NCBI GenBank assembly: GCA_016778305.1
Contig: JADHPT010000003.1
Coordinates: forward strand, 62,001-126,000
Length of the DNA stretch: 64,000 nucleotides
Direction: 5' to 3'
DNA from: Candidatus Poseidonia sp.
GTDB taxonomy: Archaea; Thermoplasmatota; Poseidoniia; Poseidoniales; Poseidoniaceae
The translations under genes were made by a program, and so were the position numbers. Position 1 is the first letter of the stretch. Each line of letters opens with the position of its first letter. Below are positions 8,343 through 17,313 of this stretch, one piece after another. Under the pieces are notes generated by a model. The model had not been told where the DNA came from. It did not search any database and saw only the letters and a list, made by a program, of their open reading frames with translations.

Positions 8343-8751
8343 TTTCCCATCTCTCCTTGCCGATTTGTGTTCGGCTTATCATTCCCTCCGACTCGGCACC
8401 TAATATAATATTCGTACAATAAAATATCATTTACAATTGCATTTGTCGCATAATTGATTGTGCGGCCAATTGAAATATAGAATAATATTCAATTTTTGAA
8501 TGTCGCATAACGCGCGGAAATTGTATTGATTTTCCTTCTTTCCCTATCTGTCAAAATGTTCGTTTTTCAATTGAATCTAACACTCTCGGAGATGGCCTTC
8601 GATACGTGAGGATCAAGACGGCCACAATAGTGCCAATCTGTCGTTATTCTAATTGAGAATGTAATAAATTTGCTCCAGATTTCAATTGAAAATTGTAATT
8701 TTATATTGAAAATTATGCTGCACAATCATTTCATCAAGGGCTCACCTGTGC
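8343..8751. promoter_or_regulatory. AT-rich divergent intergenic region with repeats
   Basis: About 400 bp without a convincing gene between divergently transcribed genes, far richer in A+T than its surroundings. It holds a TATA-like box for each side (8402-8410 for the PRC-barrel gene, 8700-8707 for the rightward gene), several CAATTGA palindromes (8467, 8568, 8682), two copies of ATAATATTC (8405, 8482) and a 10-bp direct repeat. It could be a regulatory hub, a DNA-unwinding element or an origin-like locus; no Orc1/Cdc6 gene is present in the window to favour the last. Confidence 0.55.
8444..8510 (+). repeat. Direct repeat TGTCGCATAA, two copies 57 bp apart
   Basis: Exact 10-bp copies at 8444-8453 and 8501-8510. 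Each is preceded by ATAATATTC (8405 and 8482), so a two-part module appears twice in the same orientation. This spacing fits a protein-binding site pair more than chance. Confidence 0.6.
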
Positions 8752-9573
8752 ATGGACTACATGGAAGGGAGCATTGTTCGATACCACCTTACGAAGCCTG
8801 GCCACTCTCTTTCCCGGGCCATCCTTGAACGAGGTATACCGAGAGGCTTCTGCTTTTCAGTTGAGGAAGAGGCGTACGAGGCCACGAAAAATTCTCTCGG
8901 TTCGCTGCTTGAACTGTTTCCAGATTCGCTCACCCATCCAGTGATGCCACACTCAAAGAGCGAACGTTTCGTGATGATTCACTATGATATCCCACCGTCC
9001 CGACCCACCGTGGCAAGCCAAGACATTGTGATCGATATCGATAGAAGCATTGCCGACATTCACTCCGGAGACATCAATATCAGCATCTGCAATATGTTAT
9101 CCATTCACGCCCACGATGGAATTGATGCATGCATGGACAAATGGTTTGAACGGGCAAGTTCGGGAAAGGAGAAACCATCTACACAAAACGGACATTATTG
9201 GTGCAGCGCGCAGGATGTCGCAGAGGCACTTCTCCGTGCCTTTCCATTCATGTCGCCGGGACATGAGCCATACACGATTTCAGGGCGTCGCTACTGGCCC
9301 GCAGAAGATACGTGGACCGAAGTTAAACTCCTCGCAGACCGTACACTTGCTGGACAATCTGGTCAATTCAAGCTCAAGCACCTTCTCGATGAAGGAGGCC
9401 CTGTGGTAGAAGTTGAAGTGCTCGACGGACATAACACTCGACGTCAACGTCCCAACATCAGCCGTTTCCACGAACTTTTGGAGGAGAACACGGGCGAAGG
9501 ATGGAATCCACGCACCCCACTCAGGCAATCCTTGATGCTCCTGTTGGCCGAGTGGACCGATGAACAAGTCTGA
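8752..9573 (+). CDS. Hypothetical protein, 273 residues
   Basis: I do not recognise the family. The protein is soluble, with no signal peptide or membrane segment, and mixes acidic and aromatic residues throughout. No cofactor or nucleotide-binding motif is evident. There is no ribosome-binding site next to the ATG at 8752 (a second ATG is at 8761), and a TATA-like box lies ~45 nt upstream, so the message may have a very short leader. It is the only rightward gene within the left 17 kb and ends back-to-back with the deoxyhypusine synthase gene. Confidence 0.65.
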   Translation: MDYMEGSIVRYHLTKPGHSLSRAILERGIPRGFCFSVEEEAYEATKNSLGSLLELFPDSLTHPVMPHSKSERFVMIHYDIPPSRPTVASQDIVIDIDRSIADIHSGDINISICNMLSIHAHDGIDACMDKWFERASSGKEKPSTQNGHYWCSAQDVAEALLRAFPFMSPGHEPYTISGRRYWPAEDTWTEVKLLADRTLAGQSGQFKLKHLLDEGGPVVEVEVLDGHNTRRQRPNISRFHELLEENTGEGWNPRTPLRQSLMLLLAEWTDEQV

Positions 9574-10590
9574 TTAAGCCTCAAAGGGGTCGCTAAAGAG
9601 GTCAGCACCCAATAGTGGAAGAAGTAAACTTGCATCCCCTTCAACACATACATGAGGTGCTTCAGGTCGCATTTTCCCCCATGAAATGGCCTCTCTTAGT
9701 CGCGCACCGGACAAACTTCCATCATGTTCTGGCGCTGTCGTGATGTAGACGGCACTGTCCAAACCACCTCGGTACTGATTCCACCAAATAACGTGGTGTT
9801 TGGAAATTCCACCACCTACCATGAGGGCGTTTGATGTTTCAACGTCCCATGTGATGTCACTCATGATCTGTTCGTCAGCGAGGGTGTCAAGATGGAAATC
9901 TCGGTGTTTTTGACGGAACATGAATAATTGAGCCCCGATAGAACCGTCGGTGATGCCCGGAATGCAAACTGGAATTCGGTGTTTAGCAGCCCAGTAAATC
10001 AAGGTGTCCGGAGTACCGATGCGTTCTCCCAAAGCCCAGACAAGATGAACGGAACCAAAGCCCAACCAAACATCAGCGCCTGTCTTGTCACTCGCCGCTA
10101 TTCGTTCGTTGTAGATGTCTTCGAGAGCTGGCATGACCATGGCTTCAATGATTTCTCCGTAGGATGCGTTGGGGACGATTACGTTCCCCAAGCGCATCAA
10201 CGAATGTTCACCTAATTCGATGTCATCCAGGTCAAATGAACCGTGGTAGTAGTGTTTGTACGCTCTTGCTATGTCGTGGTCGAGTGTCCCGCAGGTGGTT
10301 GAGACCACGTTAAACATCTTGCGCTTGATCGCCTCCACGAAGAAGCCGCGAGTCCCCGTTGCACACAGACAGGCGGGGAAAGAAAGCCAATTGGTCACCT
10401 TAGTGGGGTCACCATCAACGGACTGAATCGTAGTATTCATGTCATTGAGAATGGTACGTGCTTCTGCGAATTTGGTTGCGGTGAAGCCACCTGCTGAAGC
10501 CATTTGTTCGATCAGGGCTCGTGGAGTCGTGGCTTTTGAAAAATCATAATCAACGACGGGTTGGTCAAAGTCATCGGGAGTCATCGCCAT
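9574..10590 (-). CDS. dys: Deoxyhypusine synthase
   Basis: Transfers the aminobutyl group of spermidine to a lysine of aIF5A, the first step of hypusine formation, using NAD. The C-terminal KHHVIWWNQYRGGLDSAVY and SGARLREAISWGK carry the substrate-binding residues and the catalytic Lys of the SWGK segment. Length (338 residues) is typical. The ATG at 10590 has GAGGTG at 5 nt; a GTG at 10596 is an inferior alternative. Together with IF2, EF1A and S-proteins it adds to the translation theme of the window. Confidence 0.95.
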   Translation of the reverse strand: MAMTPDDFDQPVVDYDFSKATTPRALIEQMASAGGFTATKFAEARTILNDMNTTIQSVDGDPTKVTNWLSFPACLCATGTRGFFVEAIKRKMFNVVSTTCGTLDHDIARAYKHYYHGSFDLDDIELGEHSLMRLGNVIVPNASYGEIIEAMVMPALEDIYNERIAASDKTGADVWLGFGSVHLVWALGERIGTPDTLIYWAAKHRIPVCIPGITDGSIGAQLFMFRQKHRDFHLDTLADEQIMSDITWDVETSNALMVGGGISKHHVIWWNQYRGGLDSAVYITTAPEHDGSLSGARLREAISWGKMRPEAPHVCVEGDASLLLPLLGADLFSDPFEA

Positions 10591-10641
10591 GCTCACACCT
10601 CGCGCCTTTGCTTCATGAAGATGTTCACGTATGTCAATGGG

Positions 10642-13071
10642 TTAACCCTGCCATCGTTCGAGTTCATGGATGCGGTCCCTTAGTCGTGCAGCCTGCTCGA
10701 AATCCAAATTTTTCGCAGCCATTTCCATCTCGTCACGTAACTCGTTAACCAGGTCGCTGCGCTCTTCCTTACTGAGTGTGGCAGGAAGGTCGTGCGGTTC
10801 GTCATAAGTCAATTGAGAATTTGATTTTTCTATTGCTTTTTCATCATCATGAGCAGCCGTCCATGACCCTGCCCCCAACTTCAAACGCTGGGCCCAATCC
10901 CCGTCTTTTCGGCCGCCTTTCTTTGCAATAAGGCGTTTTGAACCGCCGCCTGTTGTCGTGGTCCCAGAGATGAGATCGTTCACAGAATCTCCCATCACAG
11001 GCAGGGCTTTGACAATGGTTCGTGGAGTAATTCCAAGAGCTTCATTATTGGCTTGCTGCCGTTGACGTCGTTCAAGTGTTTGGCGAATGGCCGCTTCCAT
11101 AGCAGGAGAAAAGCCGTCGGCATACAGAAGGACTTTTCCGTTCTGGTTTCGCGCTGCTCGCCCGATGGTTTGGAGCAAGCTTCGTTCGTTTCGAAGAAAT
11201 CCTTGCCGATCAGCGTCAAAGATCGCAACGAGGCTCACCTCGGGGATATCGAGGCCCTCTCGCAGCAAATTGATTCCAACAATCACATCGATGTGCCCAA
11301 GACGAAGGGCATTGATGATCTCCGTTCGCTCAATGGTGTCTATTTCCGAGTGCAGGTGATGGGCTTTGACCCCCATGCGATTGAGATAAGCGGCGACTTC
11401 TTCAGCGAATTTAATGGTCATCACCGTGACCAAACAACGCTCTGAAACCTCCACACGGGCATTGATTTCAGTAAGCAGGTCGTTGATTTGACCGGAAGTT
11501 GGGCGAACCTCGATTTCAGGGTCAAGCAAACCAGTTGGACGTAATTCCATCTTGGCAATACCCTCAATCTTCTGTACCATCTCATACATTGATTCAGCAT
11601 CCGGATGCTTCTTTTTCAAATCGGCTTCTCCCGAACCGCCGCCTGATGATGCGTGGAGTAAACCCAAGGGCAATTCTTGCCCGGTGGTTTCACACAGGTG
11701 CCGCAATTCTCGCTCACCAGGGGTAGCAGAAACATAGACCATTTGTGGCACGAGGGATTGAAATTCAGGGATTTTTAGAGGTCGGTTATCAGCTGCAGTT
11801 GGCAAGCGAAATCCGTGTTCAATCAAGCTGTCTTTACGGGACTTATCACCGAAATACATCCCACCAACTTGGGGCAAACTGACGTGCGATTCATCCATGA
11901 TGACAAGGAATTTTTTGGGATCTCCGTGGAATTGATTGGCGCAAGCGGAGAAGAAGTCTAGAAGGCAATAAGGGCGTTGACCGGGCTTTCTTCCGTCAAA
12001 GTGTAAGGAGTAATTCTCAATGGATTGGCAATGGCCGATCTCACGAAGCATTTCCAAGTCATACTCCGTCTTTTGTTCAAGACGATAACGTTCCAATTCC
12101 CTACCCTGGCGAGCAAACCACTTGGCTCGTGCGTTCAATTCCTTCTCAATTGAAGCCAATGCAGCCTCAAAGCGTTCAGGACTGGTCATGAAAAATTCCT
12201 TCGGATGAATCCACGCCTCATCGAGCGTATCGAGTGCTTCCCATGTCACAGGATCGCAAATCTGGACGCTTTTGATGCCGTCAAAGTCAAAGACGATGCG
12301 CAAGGGGTCGTCTCTGCTGGGCATCCAGACATCGACAACCTCTCCACGAACCCGACATTCTCCCCGTTTGAGGTCCGTGGTCGTCCTTCGGTATTGTAAT
12401 TCGATCAATTCACGCAGAAGATCGCTGGTTTCAATGGCTTGCCCAACGTGGACGCGAAGGTGGTATTCAAGGAAGGTTTCGGGTGGGTTGAGGCCGTAAA
12501 TGCATGAGACTGAGGAAACGACAACGCAGTCGGGGCGGCTGACCAATGAAGCAACAGCAGCAAAGCGTTCTTGCTCGATGCGTTCGTTGATACTCAATTC
12601 CTTGTCAATGTACAAGTCCCGTTTAGCAAGATAGGCCTCTGGCTGATAATAATCGTAGTGTGAAACGAAATATTCGACGGCATTATCTGGAAAATATCCG
12701 ACCATCTCTTGATGCAATTGCCTTGCGAGCGTCTTGTTGTGACTCATAATCAGTGTTGGAATATTGAGGTGCTCAATGATGTGGGCCATGGCGAATGTTT
12801 TGCCACTTCCTGTCACGCCGAGCATGACGCATCGTTCTTGGCCATTTTCCAATTGAGAAATCAATTTTTCAATTGCTTTTGGTTGGTCCCCCGCAGGTGT
12901 GAACTCTGCGTGCAGGTGAAATCGCTTGACAGAGGGATTTAATTCCTCTAAAACAGCACCTTCAAGCGCTTTTGAGAGGTCAAATGGATCCCGTTGATTC
13001 AGATCAACATCGGCTGGGATGGCATTCGCCCGTTGTTCAAATGAACCGTCATCATCCCACTCTTCAACCAT
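10642..13071 (-). CDS. uvrB: Excinuclease ABC subunit B with N-terminal extension and long C-terminal linker
   Basis: The DNA helicase-like damage-verification subunit of bacterial-type nucleotide excision repair. Walker A GVTGSGKT is at residues 85-92, the damage-binding beta-hairpin YDYYQPEAYLAKRDLYIDKE and helicase motif DESHVSLPQVGGM follow, and a UVR domain that contacts UvrC ends the protein. At 809 residues it is ~130 longer than usual: a ~50-residue acidic N-terminal extension and a basic Gly/Lys-rich linker before the UVR domain account for this. Start has GGTGA at 4 nt. uvrA and uvrC are not in the window. Two near-identical AT-rich elements lie inside the gene. Confidence 0.95.
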   Translation of the reverse strand: MVEEWDDDGSFEQRANAIPADVDLNQRDPFDLSKALEGAVLEELNPSVKRFHLHAEFTPAGDQPKAIEKLISQLENGQERCVMLGVTGSGKTFAMAHIIEHLNIPTLIMSHNKTLARQLHQEMVGYFPDNAVEYFVSHYDYYQPEAYLAKRDLYIDKELSINERIEQERFAAVASLVSRPDCVVVSSVSCIYGLNPPETFLEYHLRVHVGQAIETSDLLRELIELQYRRTTTDLKRGECRVRGEVVDVWMPSRDDPLRIVFDFDGIKSVQICDPVTWEALDTLDEAWIHPKEFFMTSPERFEAALASIEKELNARAKWFARQGRELERYRLEQKTEYDLEMLREIGHCQSIENYSLHFDGRKPGQRPYCLLDFFSACANQFHGDPKKFLVIMDESHVSLPQVGGMYFGDKSRKDSLIEHGFRLPTAADNRPLKIPEFQSLVPQMVYVSATPGERELRHLCETTGQELPLGLLHASSGGGSGEADLKKKHPDAESMYEMVQKIEGIAKMELRPTGLLDPEIEVRPTSGQINDLLTEINARVEVSERCLVTVMTIKFAEEVAAYLNRMGVKAHHLHSEIDTIERTEIINALRLGHIDVIVGINLLREGLDIPEVSLVAIFDADRQGFLRNERSLLQTIGRAARNQNGKVLLYADGFSPAMEAAIRQTLERRQRQQANNEALGITPRTIVKALPVMGDSVNDLISGTTTTGGGSKRLIAKKGGRKDGDWAQRLKLGAGSWTAAHDDEKAIEKSNSQLTYDEPHDLPATLSKEERSDLVNELRDEMEMAAKNLDFEQAARLRDRIHELERWQG
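10810..10840 (+). repeat. AT-rich element, copy A (inside uvrB linker)
   Basis: 31 bp, 27 identical to copy B at 12850-12880 in the same orientation: CAATTGAGAA... ending in TTGCTTTT. It lies in the region encoding the linker before the UVR domain and stands out as an A+T island. Confidence 0.6.
12850..12880 (+). repeat. AT-rich element, copy B (inside uvrB helicase region)
   Basis: 31 bp beginning CAATTGAG and ending TTGCTTTT. Positions 12856-12874 are identical over 19 bp to 28132-28150 in an intergenic region (AGAAATCAATTTTTCAATT). Confidence 0.7.
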
Positions 13072-13092
13072 AGACTCACCGGAATTGTGGCC

Positions 13093-13824
13093 TTAGGGGA
13101 GATAAAGTCCCCCGTTCACGTGCAGAATTGCACCCGTGATGTACGATGAATCGGGACCTACAAGGAATGAAACCGTCGAAGCCATATCTTCGGGAGCGCC
13201 AACCCGCTGAAGCGGGACTTCATGCTCACGTTGAGTGCGTTTTTCGGGTGAATCACCCGACAAAAGATCGGTGTCAACATACCCCGGTGCGAGGATATTC
13301 ACACGCTTGCCCTCAGGACCGAGAGATTGGGCAAGGGAGCGAGCCCATGCTGAAAGAGCGGCTTTTGAAGCAGCGTAATCTGCACCGTGAGGTGAGCCAC
13401 GGATGCTCAATTGAGATCCAACAACGACCATTCGTGCTTGCTGAGTCAGATAGGGTTGTACGGCACTCCACACGGAGACTGCACCCTCAAAATTGGTTTT
13501 CATCGTTGTAGCGAGGTCGTCCATCGTCATCTTGTGACTTTGGACACGGTTGTAAATGCCGTGATTGAGAATCAACACGTCAATACCTCTTGCCATCCAT
13601 GGGTGGCGAGCAAGCAGGCCTACCTCGCCTTCATCTGAACAGTCTACCTTGACGGCAAGAGCATCATCTCCCCGTTCACGAATGGCATCAACAATCATTT
13701 CAGCTGGCTTCGAAGATAGATTGTAGGTCAGGAGAACATCGTAACCGTCTGCGGCCAAACGGTCTGAAATCGCAGCACCAATGCCGCGACCCCCGCCAGT
13801 AACCAAAGCGACGGGACGGCTCAT
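13093..13824 (-). CDS. Short-chain dehydrogenase/reductase (FabG-like)
   Basis: A Rossmann-fold NAD(P)-dependent oxidoreductase of 243 residues. The nucleotide-binding TGGGRGIG is at residues ~9-16, LNHGIYN is the NAG-like structural motif, and the catalytic Ser (VVGSQLS) and Tyr-x3-Lys (DYAASK) are present. The C-terminal segment SSYITGAILHVNGG is typical of the FabG-like classical SDRs. Substrate cannot be told from sequence. It lies just upstream of uvrB on the same strand without an evident functional link. Confidence 0.88.
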   Translation of the reverse strand: MSRPVALVTGGGRGIGAAISDRLAADGYDVLLTYNLSSKPAEMIVDAIRERGDDALAVKVDCSDEGEVGLLARHPWMARGIDVLILNHGIYNRVQSHKMTMDDLATTMKTNFEGAVSVWSAVQPYLTQQARMVVVGSQLSIRGSPHGADYAASKAALSAWARSLAQSLGPEGKRVNILAPGYVDTDLLSGDSPEKRTQREHEVPLQRVGAPEDMASTVSFLVGPDSSYITGAILHVNGGLYLP

Positions 13825-13873
13825 AGCACAGGGAGTGGCTCATCGTTCATGAAACCATGTGAAGTTGCAAATC

Positions 13874-14254
13874 TTACTCTTCTAGGAATTGTGCTAGATG
13901 TGGGGGCAGCCAACCTTCCGGCTTCATGACCTTGCCGTCTTCTCTTCGCAGAACCTTACCGTCAACGAGTTTCGCCATGTTCGAGCGATGGACTTCGTTG
14001 AAGGCATCGTCGTAGATATGCTGCATACCGTGATTGATGATGGTCCCAGCGAGAATGTAGCCGATATCAGCAAGTGCATCGAGGATTTCAACCATGTCAC
14101 CTGCCCGAGCTGCTTCAGCGTACTCTTCAACTTCTTCACGAAGGAGTTTGATTCGCAGTTCAATCAATTCGTCTGGGCCGAGACCTGGTGTATCGAGTTT
14201 CGGAATTTCAAAGGCTTGGTTAAATTCAAGCAATGATGCTACAATGGGGTTCAT
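13874..14254 (-). CDS. MazG-like nucleotide pyrophosphohydrolase
   Basis: A 126-residue all-alpha NTP pyrophosphohydrolase-like protein. The Mg-binding motifs LREEVEEYAEA and EILDALADIGYI correspond to the ExxE and ExxD helices of the MazG/HisE superfamily. The C-terminal half (GKVLRREDGKVMKPEGW) is typical of the phage/bacterial MazG-like group sometimes annotated phosphoribosyl-ATP pyrophosphohydrolase-like. It probably degrades non-canonical NTPs, though a HisE-type role is not excluded. No ribosome-binding site precedes the start. Confidence 0.75.
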   Translation of the reverse strand: MNPIVASLLEFNQAFEIPKLDTPGLGPDELIELRIKLLREEVEEYAEAARAGDMVEILDALADIGYILAGTIINHGMQHIYDDAFNEVHRSNMAKLVDGKVLRREDGKVMKPEGWLPPHLAQFLEE

Positions 14255-14341
14255 GTCATGGCGTCAAGGCACACAGCCCTTGAACCTTACAGCGGCCCAC
14301 CTAGATTGTCCGGTTCCATTGTTGTAGGACTGGCTCGTTGC

Positions 14342-15232
14342 CTAAGCAAAACCGATCAACAAGGCAGCAAGAAGCACCCATCCTGTTAGCATGGAGACAC
14401 GAAATAATACGGTTTGAAAATCATCAAAACGGTTCATGCGCAACACGACACCGATGTTCGCCAACGACATCGACAATGCGGCTCCTAAAAACCAAATTTC
14501 ATCCATTGGATTTGAGATAGCAAAACAGGCAAACCACAACAGAGAAAGTTGTACGGTCGTACGTGTTGTCGCAGTATCACCAAATGATGAAGGAAATGAA
14601 TGAATGCCTTGTTCCTTGTCACTCTCAACGTCCATTCGCGCATAATTGATGTCAAAGGCGGCAATCCACAAGGCTACACCAACGGAGACGGGTAGGATGG
14701 TTGGGGCCCACAAGAAATCTGTGCCGTTTGCGAACTGACCCGTGATGGCCGCCCAGCCGTGAACGTCAGCGGCCATGGCCGCCCATGCGCCAGCGGGGGC
14801 CAAGCCGAGGCAGAGGCCCAGCCAGAAATGACAAAGCCAAGTAAATCGCTTCATGTAGGGATATATGACGAAGGCCAGAACGGGAAGCCAAGCCATCATC
14901 AAAGCAACTTCATTGAGCAATCCAGCGCTGATCAGTAACATCAACAGAAAGACACCTGCCAGCGTCCAAGCTGTTTGAAGCGACATAGAACCTGAAGCAA
15001 GATGACGCCCCTGTGTTCGGGGGTTTGCTGCATCAATGTCTCGGTCAATAATGCGATTGAGTGCCATGGCTAGACCACGAGCTCCAACGGCAGCAAGCAG
15101 GATCCATAGCAAGTCAACTCCAGGGCTCAAGTTAAACTGTTCAAGAGCGATGAAATACCCAACCAGGACGAAGGGGAGCGAGAACAGTGTATGCTCCACT
15201 TTGATGAAGGAAAGTATTCCCTTGATGTCCAT
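14342..15232 (-). CDS. UbiA-family prenyltransferase
   Basis: An integral-membrane aromatic prenyltransferase of 296 residues with ~8-9 membrane segments. Both Asp-rich motifs are clear: NRIIDRDIDAANPRT near residue 60 and DVESDKEQGIHSFP in the second half. The sequence resembles the 4-hydroxybenzoate octaprenyltransferase/MqnP subgroup rather than the archaeal phospholipid GGGP synthases. The start ATG overlaps the UbiD stop (TAATG), so the two genes are translationally coupled and probably act in quinone synthesis. Confidence 0.88.
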   Translation of the reverse strand: MDIKGILSFIKVEHTLFSLPFVLVGYFIALEQFNLSPGVDLLWILLAAVGARGLAMALNRIIDRDIDAANPRTQGRHLASGSMSLQTAWTLAGVFLLMLLISAGLLNEVALMMAWLPVLAFVIYPYMKRFTWLCHFWLGLCLGLAPAGAWAAMAADVHGWAAITGQFANGTDFLWAPTILPVSVGVALWIAAFDINYARMDVESDKEQGIHSFPSSFGDTATTRTTVQLSLLWFACFAISNPMDEIWFLGAALSMSLANIGVVLRMNRFDDFQTVLFRVSMLTGWVLLAALLIGFA

Positions 15233-17226
15233 TACTGAGGCCCCTCAAAGGAAAGATGGAGCGGCCATTTGTATTTAGTTAATTCAGGATGCTGGGCCAC
15301 CTTTGCCAGCGTTTCCTCATCGTGAAGGGTAATGGCTGGCCAGCGGCGTACTCCGTGATCTTGGGAAGGGATGGGCGTGGTTGCGTCCCAGCAGAGCCGC
15401 TCACGAGTTTCGTCAAAGGTAAGCCCCCTACCGACATCGAAGCGTGAAGGAAGCTGCCAAAGAAGTCGGCGTCGTGCTTTCGGGCCGTGCAGGTCAAGGT
15501 CGTCATTGGTGATGAATAACCAGCGGAGATTTTCTGAACCTTTCAATTGCCAAATTAAATTTCTCAATTGAATTATTCTTTCTCTACGTTGCTGTTCTGC
15601 TTCATCATTCGAATCCAAAGAGCCCGTCAGAGGTGCAGGAGTTCCTTTGACATGCGTTGTAACGACGAGCATGCTGCCTCGCAACATGCGGGCTTGGACA
15701 ACATTGTCCAGCGCTTCAACTGCTGCAAGATTATCAAATTCAGGCGGTGCTTCGAGCCCTTGACGCCAGGCCGGTACCTGCATGCGAAACGAACCCTCGA
15801 GTGGTTCGTGTTGGCTTCTTGGATCTGCAGCAGGTAGCGTGGTGGCGTCGATGAGTAATTTCGAGTGTACATTTTCGTACGGGCTTGCAGCCTCCAGTGA
15901 ATCAGCGACCATCCCTTCCAAGACGATGATGTCGGTTGGAATGTGTACCTTGTCGTTGAGCGCATCAAGGAATTGCTCCAAGTCTTTGGTGTCTGCAGTT
16001 TCGTCAACCACTGCCATAATTTTGAGGAACATCATTTGGCCTGCTCCAAGCAAGCCAATACCGGTCTTTCTTGCCTGACGGGGATAGCGTTGTTTTGAAG
16101 CGGCGATGGCGAGGTTGTGGAATCCTGTTTCGAGCGGCAAGTGGACCGAACGAACGTCTCGATGCTGGAACTGCAACACAGGTGAAAATTGCCTGCCTAT
16201 CGCCTCACCGAGATAGCCATCTTCCATTGGAGGCAACCCCACAATGGTAGCCGGTAGCACCGCATCTTTTCTGCACGTGATCGCCGTCACGTGAAGAACA
16301 GGATATTGGCCTGTGAGCGAGTAGAAACCAAAATGGTCACCAAATGGCCCTTCGGTACGAGTTTCCCCGGGAACGCAATATCCTTCGATGATAATGTCCG
16401 CTTCTGCCGGCACCATGAGGTCCTGCGTTAGTGCTTTGGTGATGCGGAGTGATGAGCGGCCTAGGATGCCTGCAAACTGATATTCAGACAGGTTATCGGG
16501 GAGTGGGGAAATCGCAGAAAAGATGAGTTCCGGAGGTCCACCAATGCAAACCGCTACCGGCATCTTGGCGTTCGGACCGAGAGCTGCTGCATGATCAGCA
16601 GCATGCTTGTGAATTTGCCAGTGTAAACCCATTTCCTCGGGGCCGAAGACCTGCGCTCGGTACATGCCGAGATTGTGCTCACCCGAAGCAGGATCTTTGG
16701 TCACCACCAAGGGAAGCGTGACAAAATGCCCACCGTCCATCGGCCAGGTCTTTGGGATTGGAAGTTTGGTTAGATCAAGAGGTAAACGCACACGTTGGCT
16801 ATTTCCCTTGCGTTTTTTCCTCGGGGGCATCGCAAAAGCATCCCTTGCGAGTGGAAGCGCAAGCCAGGGGCGCTTGACCATGGCCCCAATATCAGGTTTC
16901 ATCATGGCGACCATTCGGTCACCCACCGACGTTTCGTGCTGGGCTCCAAGAGCCCGCAATGTTCGGTCGTGGGAGCCAAAGAGATTCATCACCAGAGGGA
17001 TAGAAGATATGGATCCGTCTGCCAAGCGTGGTTGTTCAAATAGAACGGCAGGTCCGTCGTTTTTTACCAGAAGATCGGCGATGGCACCGGCTTCGTAAAC
17101 AACGTCCACTGGGCGGGATATGCGAATGAGTTCATCTCGGCCTTCGAGATGGCGCATCCAACGGCTCAGGGTCTTCCATGCCACGATGTTCCGTGAGGCT
17201 TCTTGCCTTTGAACCTCCGTATACAC
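15232..17226 (-). CDS. UbiD-family prenylated-FMN decarboxylase
   Basis: A 664-residue UbiD-type decarboxylase. The family core is PGETRTEGPFGDHFGFYS, holding the Arg and Glu residues that act with prenylated FMN. At 664 residues it is longer than UbiD (~490) and closer to the long forms found with futalosine-pathway menaquinone genes (MqnL), an inference supported by coupling to the UbiA-like gene. The GTG at 17226 has AGGT at 7 nt; an ATG at 17157 is possible. No UbiX-type flavin prenyltransferase gene lies in the window. An AT-rich element sits near the 3' end. Confidence 0.87.
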   Translation of the reverse strand: MYTEVQRQEASRNIVAWKTLSRWMRHLEGRDELIRISRPVDVVYEAGAIADLLVKNDGPAVLFEQPRLADGSISSIPLVMNLFGSHDRTLRALGAQHETSVGDRMVAMMKPDIGAMVKRPWLALPLARDAFAMPPRKKRKGNSQRVRLPLDLTKLPIPKTWPMDGGHFVTLPLVVTKDPASGEHNLGMYRAQVFGPEEMGLHWQIHKHAADHAAALGPNAKMPVAVCIGGPPELIFSAISPLPDNLSEYQFAGILGRSSLRITKALTQDLMVPAEADIIIEGYCVPGETRTEGPFGDHFGFYSLTGQYPVLHVTAITCRKDAVLPATIVGLPPMEDGYLGEAIGRQFSPVLQFQHRDVRSVHLPLETGFHNLAIAASKQRYPRQARKTGIGLLGAGQMMFLKIMAVVDETADTKDLEQFLDALNDKVHIPTDIIVLEGMVADSLEAASPYENVHSKLLIDATTLPAADPRSQHEPLEGSFRMQVPAWRQGLEAPPEFDNLAAVEALDNVVQARMLRGSMLVVTTHVKGTPAPLTGSLDSNDEAEQQRRERIIQLRNLIWQLKGSENLRWLFITNDDLDLHGPKARRRLLWQLPSRFDVGRGLTFDETRERLCWDATTPIPSQDHGVRRWPAITLHDEETLAKVAQHPELTKYKWPLHLSFEGPQ
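15544..15570 (-). repeat. AT-rich element, copy C (inside the UbiD-like gene)
   Basis: On the minus strand it reads CAATTGAGAAAT, about 9 bp, then CAATTG, matching the plan of copies A and B in the opposite orientation. It encodes part of a Gln/Leu-rich helix. Confidence 0.5.
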
Positions 17227-17313
17227 CCACTCAACCTTTCACGGGAATCTCCCATTCGTAAGCACCGTTTTCTTCATGTGCTGCCCGTCACCTCTGCGTC
17301 TTGGAGGAGAAGC

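Noticed and set aside
8343-8751. Replication origin
   Set aside because: AT-rich and repeat-bearing, but no Orc1/Cdc6 gene or recognisable ORB motif in the window; kept only as a possibility.
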